From positions 4,443,501-4,507,500 of the forward strand of contig OW203732.1 of the NCBI GenBank assembly GCA_934045075.1: a stretch of 64,000 nt of DNA, in the 5' to 3' direction. Origin of the DNA: Yponomeuta sedellus (taxonomy: Eukaryota; Arthropoda; Insecta; Lepidoptera; Yponomeutidae). This document shows, in pieces, positions 39,164-48,991 of this stretch (its first letter is position 1; each line of letters begins with the position of its first letter). The notes beneath the pieces are model-generated. The model saw only the letters and a list, made by a program, of their open reading frames with translations, was not told the origin of the DNA and searched no databases. The translations under genes and the position numbers were made by a program.

Positions 39164-39543
39164 CATACATACATACATACATACATACATACATACATAC
39201 ATACATACATACATACATACATACATACATACATACATACATACATACATACATACATACATACATACATACATACATACATACATACATACATACATAC
39301 ATACATACATACATACATACATACATACATACATACATACATACATACATACATACATACATACATACATACATACATACATACATACATACATACATAC
39401 ATACATACATACATACATACATACATACATACATACATACATACATACATACATACATACATACATACATACATACATACATACATACATACATACATAC
39501 ATACATACATACATACATACATACATACATACATACATACATA
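39134..39543 (+). repeat. (ATAC)n microsatellite, about 102 units
   Basis: A pure ATAC (minus strand TATG) array of about 410 bp adjoining a minus-strand LINE tail at 39544. YIHT and MYVC ORFs are array artefacts. Confidence 0.97.
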
Positions 39544-39826
39544 ACGTCACGCCTGTATCCCAGAGAGATAGGCAGAGACCAGGGACTGCCACTTGCCACG
39601 ATCCTCACAGATCACCTTTGCTTCATCAACGTTCATAATATTAAGTCGTTGCATGCACGGACGCCGGTTCCGGGTACTTTTTATATTTCCCTTTGCTAAT
39701 ACATCCCCTATCTGGTCGATGTATGTCCGCCTGGGACGACCCACAAACCCTCACATTCGCAATATATATTTGTTTCGTCAATCTTTCTTCCTTCATCCTC
39801 TCTACATGTCCAAACCAATGCAACAT
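39544..39826 (-). pseudogene. LINE C-terminal tail (TATG-tail family), the longest copy
   Basis: The minus strand encodes LHWFGHVERMKEERLTKQIY in one frame, then, after a frame change, GRPRRTYIDQIGDVLAKGNI, DEAKVICEDRGKWQSLVSAY and the element end. This is the RT tail block of an insect LINE. The stop is followed at once by the microsatellite. Confidence 0.8.
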
Positions 39827-40744
39827 TCCTTTCTCAATTCTAGAAATTTATTTAGAATTTTATTTTATTACAATAATAGAAAATGTCAAATTGTGCTAGC
39901 GAGACTTTGCTCCACGCAATAATAGCCTATACAAGTAGGAATACTTGTACTAATCGGCTAAGCAATATACATAGAATTGCCATAATAAATAACGAATTTT
40001 TGTTTTATGAATATATGTGGTTTTGTGGTCTTGAGCCGTGGCTTCATTCACCGGCAATCCGCTGCAAACGATGAATCTACAAATGACCGACGCAATTATA
40101 TAAAAGTGTAGAAATTGCGGAAGGAAGTGATGATTGGCACTATCCACGGCGCCCGGATGGCAAAGCGCTGGCTCAATTTGATTTGCTCTACTCTGCCATG
40201 GTATAAATGAAACAGTAAGTTGTCAATGTGGCCTAGCATCTAGCTTGGTATTGATTGATTGATTTTTAAAATTCTTTATTCGACATAAACATTATAAATG
40301 GTATAAAAAACCAAAATTCGGTCATAGTTTACACATTTTCATAAACTGATATATGTTATCAGGCTAAAACACCTCTTTAACCTTCTTGCATAGAATAGGA
40401 AACTTGTTACAACAATGTTCACTTAGGAAATACTTAGGTACATCGGTATTTTTCTATGTTACCTTTGTATAGTTCATATTTTTTGGATAATACATAATTG
40501 ATGATAATATACACACAAGTATACAGATTAATTTACAAGGAAACTAACACTCTTTTAAATTAATAATAATATTAAATAATATACATCCTATGGATAACGG
40601 CGAAGGATAAAATCATAACAGAGACCGCAGAGCTGAAAATTGCTAATCCGCCGCCCCTAGTCTTACTGTGAGAAAAAGCTTCTGGCATTCAATAAGTTCA
40701 ATGAGCGTAAGATATTTTATGACTATTTATACCTTTTTTATAAA
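39827..40744. other. Non-coding, nothing recognised
   Basis: No supported gene. Confidence 0.45.
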
Positions 40745-40885
40745 GCCTCGATTGTGTCGCACTGCTGGGCAAAGACCTCCCCTTTCGCTTTCCACTCCTC
40801 CTTGTTCATGGCCACCTCCTGCCAGCCCCGCAAAAAGGTCGCGAGGTCGTCCCGCCATCTCCGTTTGGGTCGGCCCCGTTTGCGA
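40745..40885 (-). pseudogene. RTE-type LINE C-terminal tail, truncated
   Basis: The minus strand encodes RKRGRPKRRWRDDLATFLRG, then EVAMNKEEWKAKGEVFAQQC, the typical C-terminal end of RTE-like ORFs. Only about 47 codons remain. Confidence 0.75.
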
Positions 40886-41197
40886 TATTTATCGCGCGGA
40901 TTAATTTTTTTATGTGTAAATATGAATGAAGTGTGCTTAATATGTATTTTATTTCATTTATTATGTACATTTCCGGCTACCAGAAAATAAAACAAAAATT
41001 AATGAGCCCAACTGAAAATCAGTTTTGCTGGTGATGTGTAAGTCACACCACACACCGTCAATGCAAGATGAGTTGGTGACGCTTTTTTTGCCATGAAGGC
41101 ACAGGTATATGAACAAATGTCTTTTTCCTTTCTCGTTCTTTATGTAATTATGTTATTTTTGCTTTTGCTGTAAATTAAATATTTTCCTTCTTATATT
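40886..41197. other. Non-coding, nothing recognised
   Basis: No supported feature. Confidence 0.45.
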
Positions 41198-41440
41198 CTT
41201 TTTAATGCACTAACCCGTGCTAAGGACAATTTTTAAAAACCTATTTAGAGGCTAAAAATTTCACCTATGCCGGGATTCGAACCCGCGACCTCTGGTTATC
41301 CGTGCCAGCGCTCTTCCAACTGAGCTAATAGGCAACTCACCGTCATCAGTGAAATTTCGAACCTCACAATACTCTCTGTATTACGGGTGCAAATCCCGGC
41401 ATGGGTGGAATTTTTAGCTTCTAAATAGTTTTTTAAAAAT
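41198..41440. repeat. SINE-B copy, then inverted 3' piece
   Basis: A complete minus-strand SINE-B (TGCACTAACCCGTGCTAAGG to GTATTACG) is followed directly by plus-strand SINE-B text (GCAAATCCCGGCATGGGTGG, AGCTTCTAAATAG). The rearranged copy resembles 24645-24755. Confidence 0.8.
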
Positions 41441-41870
41441 TTTCTTTCTTTCATTTCAATGGGTGGTATGGCTATAATAATTTACTTACACAAAATATCA
41501 AAATATAGAATCTTGAGGATTCTTTCCACTGAGATAAACTACTGTTTCACCCTTAACAACCTTACATCCTCCGTCTGGCGGGGCGACAAAAACATAAGCG
41601 GTTTAATGAGCTCAGTCATTGATTTGCGTCCCGCTGGGACGATGCCTTCTTGCACGTCTTACTTAACTCGCTTAATAGTCCGTTTTAATTATCATTAATA
41701 CTTCGCTACCTTACGTAGCGATATAGCCGTGCCGTTTTGTCTCGTCTTACTAAACCATTATTACTATTAGGTATTATTAAATTCTTTATTGTACCAGTAA
41801 TGATTCTAAAAATAGATGTCATAGTTGTTAAGAAATGTCATGTGTTTGGTTTTAGATAAAAACGTATTAT
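41441..41870. other. Non-coding, nothing recognised
   Basis: No supported feature. Confidence 0.45.
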
Positions 41871-42215
41871 AAAGGCTTTAAAGGTTGTCTAGAATTGATC
41901 ACTTTTAGTGATAAGGCCGCCGTCTGTACTCTTAAGTAAAAAAAATCTGTGTAATTTCCATTTTTTATGACGACCTCTATGGCGTAGCGGTAGCGCATCT
42001 GCCTACCATGCAAGAGGTCCCTGGTTCGAATCCCGGCTGGGGACGAAAACAAACCCTAGGTCTTGGATGTTTACATGTTTGTGATGTCGTTGTTTCTGGT
42101 TCCCACGACACAGGTTATCCTAGTGTGGGGCCAGAAGCAATGTATGTGCCTGTATGTAAATGTTATGTTGTTATGTTATGTAGAATGAAGTGTTGTCTAT
42201 CTATCTATCTATAAA
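41871..42215 (+). repeat. F3 LINE 3' end interrupted by SINE-A
   Basis: The F3 block (GATAAGGCCGCCGTCTGTAC) runs to 'gtgtaatttccattttttatga'. A full SINE-A (41972-42180) follows, and then the F3 terminus resumes as 'agaatgaagtgttgtctatctatc' at about 42181. Confidence 0.8.
41972..42180 (+). repeat. SINE-A nested in F3
   Basis: The head is GACCTCTATGGCGTAGCGGT, with B-box GGTTCGAATCCCGGCTGG, the usual body and a short GTTATG tail. Confidence 0.85.
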
Positions 42216-42890
42216 ACAAGTTATGATTTTTTCCATTAGTGGTGCTAGTTGACTGCCTGACGAAAATATAGCGATAGCGCGCTACAGGCGCACCGCTGTC
42301 ACTGTAAAAGAACTCGAATAGCCTGCCGTATTACGCGCTGGGATCTCGAGAACTACATTAGTATGTGGTACCAGGTAGGATAACAACAAGAGGTCGCTTA
42401 TGTGCCTACTTCGAGTCCGAAAGAAACAGATATATATTTCGTCACCACGCCCCTTGTAGTCGGTTGATTGTGGTTTAACAATTTTCATTTAGCAATGGCT
42501 GTTAAACATCCGTTAAGGCTTAAAGCAATGCCTTGATCATAGAACTGTTTGTTTTGTATCCGTAAAAGCATGGACTAATATGTCCAATATTGCTGAGGTG
42601 ATTGGCATATTGTCGGTTTCTTAATTGAACTGAACACCGATACCGTACAAAGGAAAAGTAAAAACAACTAAAAAGTACTCACGAACTTACCAGCTAACTA
42701 ATTCAACGACATCATTTAGGTATTAAGGATATGAAATTGTGCATAATACTCTTAGGATTAGAATCTAAACATAGGCACAAACCTGAAACAGATGCATGGC
42801 TTTACTCTATATATCTTATATAGAAAATATAATAATATAATATAAGACATTAAGAAGACAAAGTTGTTCCCACATATATTGTGAATGTGA
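42216..42890. other. Non-coding, nothing recognised
   Basis: No supported feature. Confidence 0.45.
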
Positions 42891-43102
42891 GTAGAAGGGC
42901 TGGTAAGGGACGTCCCAGGTGGACATACATCGATTAAATAAGGGATGTATTAGCAAAGGGGAAGTTAAAATGTACCCGGAACCGACGTGCGTGGATGCAA
43001 CTACTTATGGACGTTGATGAAGCGAAGGTGATCTGTCAGGATCGTGGCAAGTGGCAGTCCCTGGTCTCTGCCTACATCTCCTGGGATACAGGCGTGAGGT
43101 TA
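42891..43102 (+). pseudogene. LINE C-terminal tail (TATG-tail family)
   Basis: It encodes MDVDEAKVICQDRGKWQSLV near the end, with upstream text for the GRPRWTYID-like block in a degraded frame. It ends seven to ten bases before the TATG array. Confidence 0.75.
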
Positions 43103-43256
43103 TGTATGTATGTATGTATGTATGTATGTATGTATGTATGTATGTATGTATGTATGTATGTATGTATGTATGTATGTATGTATGTATGTATGTATGTATG
43201 TATGTATGTATGTATGTATGTATGTATGTATGTATGTATGTATGTATGTATGTATG

Positions 43257-43286
<30 letters not shown>
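43103..43286 (+). repeat. (TATG)n microsatellite, about 46 units
   Basis: A pure array 3' of a LINE tail, third case in the window. Confidence 0.97.
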
Positions 43287-43287
<1 letters not shown>

Positions 43288-43499
43288 TAGATGAAACATT
43301 TTGTAGCACATACTCATGGTTGAGTGGATTGTATTTTATAGGCTGGTGATTAATGAAAACCGATATTTACTATTTATAAGACTGTATTATAAAAATGAAC
43401 AGCATAACAAAGTAAATTAATGTTGCCACAATAAAACCATGCTAAAATAATCTATATCGCGAACAATTTTTATTTTATGTTACAAAACCCATACAATTC

Positions 43500-43590
43500 A
43501 GTACAATACCACCAAACTGCGATCCCCAACCCGCATGCCCAGCGTGGGGATTATGGGCATCACCCCCTATGATAGCACAACGTGGCGCTC
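43500..43590 (+). repeat. F1 fragment
   Basis: CTGCGATCCCCAACCCGCAT and 'gcccagcgtggggattatgg' match F1. Confidence 0.7.
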
Positions 43591-43790
43591 ATGCACGCAC
43601 CCCGGTTCCGGGTACTTTTTATCTTTCCTTTTGTCAATACATCCCCTATTTGGTCGATGTATGTCCGTCTGGGACATACATATAACTTACTAGCCCTTCC
43701 ACTCACATTCGCAATATATATTTATATATTTCTTTCGTCAATCTTTCTTCCTTCAACCTCTCCACATGTGCAAACCAACGCAAATAATAA
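43590..43790 (-). pseudogene. LINE C-terminal tail (TATG-tail family), 5' part
   Basis: The minus strand of 'ccccggttccgggtactttttatc' through 'atcccctatttggtcgatgtatgtccg' matches 39660-39730. The most 3' part is replaced by F1. Confidence 0.65.
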
Positions 43791-44102
43791 TAACCAAATA
43801 GTAGTTTCATCTATTATTTATTTAATAAATAATATTTTTCCGAGTGGTTTTTGGCGAGTCCCGTTACATTCCGTGCAGGCCGCGACACCAAACGCTAAGA
43901 AAAGGGGACAAAAAAGTGCCACGTCAAAGGGTTATAGTGGAACTAACCGGTACAGGCAGGGGAAAAACGTCGCAAGCGCGTGCCGGGTCGTGACTGCATC
44001 AGTCTAATCTGCTCCCGATATGCAGCAGATAGCACTCGTTATGCCACCGGCGACGGATGCCGGGCGTGGTACAGTCATGCGCACTAACGTGTTTGCACTG
44101 CA
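43791..44102. other. Non-coding, nothing recognised
   Basis: An ORF reaching 44007 has no family resemblance. Confidence 0.4.
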
Positions 44103-44240
44103 GTGCCTTGTCAAAGTTAACATAATTAAAACTGTTTTTACACGGATTTTACTCGTTTATTAAAATTTTTACAATTTTCCGACGTTTCGACACTTTTTCA
44201 GGTGAAAAAGTATCGAAACGTCCGAAAACAGTTTTAATTA
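44103..44240. repeat. F6 foldback repeat
   Basis: CATAATTAAAACTGTTTT at the left pairs with AAAACAGTTTTAATTATG at the right. An inner CGACGTTTCGACACTTTTTC pairs with GAAAAAGTATCGAAACGTCC. A half copy is at 45075-45165 ('gccgaaacgtcggaaaattg'). Confidence 0.7.
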
Positions 44241-45660
44241 TGTATAGTGCTCGTGTTAACCTTCGAAAATACTATAAAGGTAACATAGTGACTTTCTCAT
44301 ACATCAAGAAATTAAATTAAAAGGTTTTATTCGAAGCCGCGCAAAAACTGCGGCTTAATGAACGTTACAAGTCAAACTAGGTGTCCATTTTAAAATCTAG
44401 ATCATTTTGGAGAAAAAATGGACAAAGAAACTCCAAACTTAGCCTTTTCAAAGTCCTTAATTAATAGAGTTTACGTAGTTTTGACGATCTGCGAAAAACT
44501 GCAGGCAGATGCTGGATGCGGCAAGCTGAAGAACGGGCGCTATGGCGCTCATTAGGGGAGGGCTATGTCCAGCAGTGGTGGACTAGTATAGCCTGACGAC
44601 ATGACACATACGTAGTTTTTACAAAACTCATGCATTTTAAATGTTTAATTCCTGATGTCAGTGTCATCTAAATAATGCTTAATATTATAGTAGTCCTTTT
44701 AGCACAAAGTGTACTTTGCACATTTTTTGTTTCAGTCAAACTTAATAGGCTATTTAACAGGCTAGAGGAGGTTAATGTGACAAAGTTCTAACGTGTTTAC
44801 ATGTTAGTGTACGCGACTGTACACAGTTGACAGCGGGCCTTATTTCATAAAACTCGGCTTACCGTGACAACACGATGTACATTGAATCAAATCAAATCAA
44901 TTCATTTCAACGTAAAGAATGTAAAATTTAATTTTAACTTCAATTATTAATAATCAATAATTGGTTTACCTATTTTGGAACGTAACTTGATAATTATCTT
45001 TTGTAATTTTGGTAGTAAACTAACAGTTAATGCTTTCAAAAATACGCCTGTCACCTCAGTCATCCGAGACCACGGCACCTGTAAAAGTGCCGAAACGTCG
45101 GAAAATTGTAAAAATATAATAAACGAGTGAAATCCACATAAAAACAGTTTTAATTATGTCTAGTCGTATCTGCGCGAGAGTCATACAAAGGCTGTTTAAA
45201 ATGCTTTGGGGTGTTCACTATCGCCGCCAATGGAATTAAAATCATAACTTGTATAATACGTTGTGTTTCAAAAAGAAAAAAAAAATGTACGCCAAAAAGA
45301 ACAAAACAAAGAGATATCTTAATCTTATCTAACCGAGTGGTTGGCTAATAGCAGTAGTTTCGCCCGCTGGTGGAATAAGTTCACTTTGGGCGAAAAAAAT
45401 ATATAAACAATCTGCTCTTCCTAATTGTAACATCTCAACTCTGCAGTACCTATGTTTTACAAAGAATCTATCTTTAGCCAATTATTGCCTACGCAATGTA
45501 CATCGTATTGTCATTATAAACTGTGACTAGCAGTAATATGAAATGATGAAGCACGGCCCTGGTCATCGTTCTTTTGCATTTTTTTTTTTTGTTGCAAAGC
45601 ACCTTTAACGTAACTTTAAACAGCACATGAATAAAAGATTGAATTGAATTGTACCTACTG
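44241..45660. other. Non-coding with small repeat pieces
   Basis: An F1 piece at about 44535-44600 and an F6 half at 45075-45165; otherwise unique. No gene. Confidence 0.45.
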
Positions 45661-46175
45661 CAACGAGACTTATTAGAATGCGTGTAAAGGTTCATGTACT
45701 GCCGACTGCACACTCTTGCGAGCTTCGTGCCTTGCGGAGCACGGAAGCGCTCGAAAAATGCGCCACTAGCGATAGTCACGGGATGGTCATATGTCCAGCA
45801 CCTGGCCGTACCTATGGAACGAGACTGAGTAGAATGCGTGTAAAGGTTCATGTACTGTCGACTGTGTGGCGAGCACATGTCAACTCTGCGCGCGCACTAC
45901 AAACTCCAACATTCCTGCATCGCGCAATCAGTGTTTCAATGACATACCATAAATATAAGGTTCGATTAACAATATTTGGACCGGTCGTCCCAAGGCATAC
46001 GATCTGCCTGGCGGGAAATTTCTCTTTATAGTGGAAGAGCACGATCGCCCGCTCTTCCCTATAACTGCACACTCTTGCGAGCTTCGTGCATTGCGAAGCA
46101 CGGAAGCGCTCGAAAAATGTACCACTAGCGGTAGTCACGGGATGGACACATATCCAGCACCTGACCGCGCCAAAT
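45661..46175 (+). repeat. F7 repeats, partly tandem
   Basis: The text 'gaatgcgtgtaaaggttcatgtactg' occurs at about 45676 and 45831 (155-bp spacing). The block 'actcttgcgagcttcgtgc..cgctcgaaaaatg..cactagcg.tagtcacgggatgg' occurs at about 45713 and 46069, and in diverged form at 4180-4245. Confidence 0.65.
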
Positions 46176-47050
46176 ACTTGAAGGTCACAGCACACATATC
46201 AAATCGGAAAGGGATCGCCACCGTATCGCCTCGAGCCGTTCAGTATTGTTTGTATGAAACTCCCTACTGCAACGCACACTAATTGGAATCGTAACGTAAT
46301 CGCTTCGCCTCGGAACAGGCTCCGAACCTCGATGCAGTGCGTGGTCAACTTGCAGTTCCCGCGCTTACGGCTCGTCGTTCCCGCGCTTACGCGAGCTCAC
46401 GGCTCTTCGTCCACCCTTGCCCCTGTCCCCTCGGGTCTATACCCAAGTGCTATGGCTATGATAGCCATCTCACGTATTGTAAACCGAGACATAACCGTGC
46501 GCAACACTCAACGTTTGGGTTCATACTGAGGTGCCAACCAGGTCAGCCAGCGGTCGGCGAGCCGTAAGCGCGGTGTCGCCTAGCTGTAGCCGAATTGACG
46601 TACAGGAGCCTCAGGAGCCGCTGCTACGCTTTGGTTACATGCATACGTTAGGTTGACGCCTGGTTGACGGCGAGGCGAAAGAATATACGGTGACGATCCC
46701 TTTCCGAGTTGATGTGTGTGCTGTGACCTTTTCCACTAAGCCACGAGCGCTTCAGGTTATTTAAAAAAATATATTGATAATGTTAAACTTTTGCTCATGC
46801 AGGTACCCAAATTATCAATACTGAACCACAGATTTCAGGTTATCCATTCTTTACGATACTGCATGTATACATTTTTTATTGTAGGCTACAGGCCTTCCTT
46901 AATTATTGAGAGAAGGCATTCCTTTACAACCATAAAAAATTTTTGACCGACTAATCGAGAAAGATCCTTACCCGGTTTCTATCAGATGTCTTCTAATCTT
47001 GTTGTTTCTTTATGTAGCCTATATACGTCCGATTGTAGGGCACGGGCCTT
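46176..47050. other. Non-coding, locally GC-rich
   Basis: Short direct repeat TTCCCGCGCTTACG near 46356 and 46379. ORFs at 46254-46567 have no motif. Nothing else. Confidence 0.4.
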
Positions 47051-47059
47051 GTGTCAGAA

Positions 47060-47155
47060 ACATAAAGTATGGGCTTAATTAGCACACGTGCCCACCGCAG
47101 ATTGGCAATTTCAAACGCCGAGGTACCTTCAGCCTGGCTGAGGTGTTCTCAGAAA
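47060..47155 (+). repeat. F8 repeat
   Basis: 'gggcttaattagcacacgtgcccaccgcagattggcaatttcaaacg' is one of several F8 copies (8957-9068 arms, 20660, 38012, 59383). Confidence 0.6.
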
Positions 47156-47997
47156 TCCAGTTTCTTCACCATGTACTCCTTCACTGTTCTTCCCTCTAAT
47201 CTTGTTATCTTAATTTATTATTATTGCCGTGCACTACAAGAGCAATTCATATAATTTCAATTATCTCGAGCTATTAAACTAACGGGGCCTTTGTCTGCCT
47301 CCGCGGTAGTGGGCGCCTGACAGTAATTAACATCTGGTTAGGAGATTTGAACAATATGGTTGTAACAATTCTACCGAGCCACTGGTGACCCGAAGTGCCG
47401 TAGGATTAGTAAGACGAGCGGTGTCTTCATAGATGGGCCGTTAAGGGGTAATTATAACGTGTTAGGAAGTTATTTATATTGTTGCCGATGGGGTATGGGC
47501 TGGAATTTGCGTGAGCTTTAGCAATGATGAGCAGTTGCGAAAAATATTTATGGGTTCAAGTTTAATATTGTCCTGTAGTAATTTTTTGTATACACTTTAG
47601 CTTGTTTCCTGTTTTTTTCCGAATAAATAAAATAAAAATAAATAAAATGAGCTTCATGTAAGATGCTCCAATACTTTTTATAATTATTATAACAGCGGTG
47701 GAAGCGGAACAGGCTTCTCCATCGAATGGTTGTGGGTTCGAATTCCGGGACGTAATAATGACTTTGTTTTCAAGATACGTACATTTGTGAAGTTAAAGTA
47801 GCAATACCACTCGCTGACGCTAAAGGAAAACGTGGAGAGAAAACCTGAGTGTCTGAAGTATTCGCGTACCTCAAGTACTTGAAATTGTCATAGCGCGGTT
47901 GGCACCCGTGCTGATTAAGCCTATTTTCTCTGAGAGAAGACCAGTGGAACGTATGAGCTGCAATCTAAACTTATTAGTAATACAGTGGTAAACATTG
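47156..47997. other. Non-coding; a tRNA-like B-box
   Basis: A B-box-like GGGTTCGAATTCCGGG at about 47734 may mark another degenerate SINE. No gene. Confidence 0.4.
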
Positions 47998-48127
47998 TTA
48001 GAATATTTTCGGGGCTTAATCGCGTAGTAATTTATTGCTACTTTACCTCGACGTTTCGACGACGTTAAAGTCATTGTGGTCACGAGAAGACTGGTGGCTG
48101 GTACCCGTTCGCATCTTCGGCTGATAA
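47998..48127 (+). mobile_element. MITE-1 copy, 3' truncated
   Basis: Starts with the intact left terminal repeat (GTTAGAATATTTTCGGGGCT) and runs to GCATCTTCGGCTGATAAGG, then stops at a junction with the repeat that begins 'ccctcgcccacgagcg'. Confidence 0.8.
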
Positions 48128-48543
48128 GGCCCTCGCCCACGAGCGATTTTTTTTAGCGATGCAGTCGCGATGCTGTCGCGCGTAGGATCGATACAGACAC
48201 GAAGCGGTCGCTAGCTGTGTGCCCTCGCCCACGTAACCACGATTCAGTCGCGATGCAAACGCGATACCGTCGCGCTTCTGGCGCGATGCAAAAGCTATTC
48301 AGTAACGGCACAAAAATGCCTACAATCACCATAGTTGCAAGATGGACTCCGTTGAGGCCAAAAAATGCCTACGATCACGATAATTGCAAGATGAACTCCG
48401 TTGAGGCAACATTAGTCACGTTGTCTTTGGTGCTGCTTTTTCGTTAGTAGCGCGTTGGCATCGCTTCTGTAGCGCGTTGTTAATGCGACTTAAGCGCGTT
48501 CGTAGCGATGCTGTTGTGCGTTTACGAAACGCGCGACAGCATC
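48128..48543. repeat. CG-rich degenerate repeat (GCGATGC..GTCGCG)
   Basis: Multiple short related motifs such as GCGATGCAGTCGCGATGCTG and 'tagcgatgctgttgtgcg', with both orientations present, look like a decayed foldback element. 'ccctcgcccacg' occurs twice (about 48129 and 48222). Confidence 0.5.
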
Positions 48544-48573
48544 AGTTTAAAATATGTTAACATATTTTAAACT
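48544..48573. repeat. 30-bp perfect palindrome
   Basis: AGTTTAAAATATGTT is followed directly by its exact reverse complement. Confidence 0.9.
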
Positions 48574-48705
48574 CGCTGTAGGGGATTTCAGGTGCAGGGT
48601 GGCATAGCAGGTCCAGTGAAAAACACGATGATGTCGATTTCAGACGTATATTGGCACACGGTATACGGTATACAAGAGTGTTGAAGAGCGCGGCGGTAGA
48701 ACGAC
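48574..48705. other. Short non-coding flank of LINE insertion
   Basis: Nothing recognised. Confidence 0.4.
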
Positions 48706-48716
48706 TGACTGACAAT
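48706..48716. repeat. LINE target-site duplication, 3' side
   Basis: TGACTGACAAT, repeated at 52874-52884. Confidence 0.9.
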
Positions 48717-48991
48717 TTTTTTTTTTTTTTTAACCCTATAACGGGCACCCTCCGGAGGACACGGGGGAGGGAGGTGGTGAATGCTCATGCATAACAGCAC
48801 GGACCCGGCCGTGCTGCCAATGTGGGACTCACAAGAAGTGCGCCTACCCACTAAACACCACCTTGGGACTGGTTTTGGTCCTAGAGACCCCTAAACCCAC
48901 ATCGGGAGCGACCCCCCTCGAGGCCGAGGAGGGCGCACAGCGGAGCTCCCTAGCGGAGCGTCCGCTTAGAAGAGTTTATATTACAAAACTG

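Noticed and set aside
39027..39699. Long YIHT/MYVC ORFs at 39.0-39.7 kb, and the same at 22.5 and 43.1 kb
   Set aside because: Translations of (ATAC)n/(TATG)n arrays; no gene.
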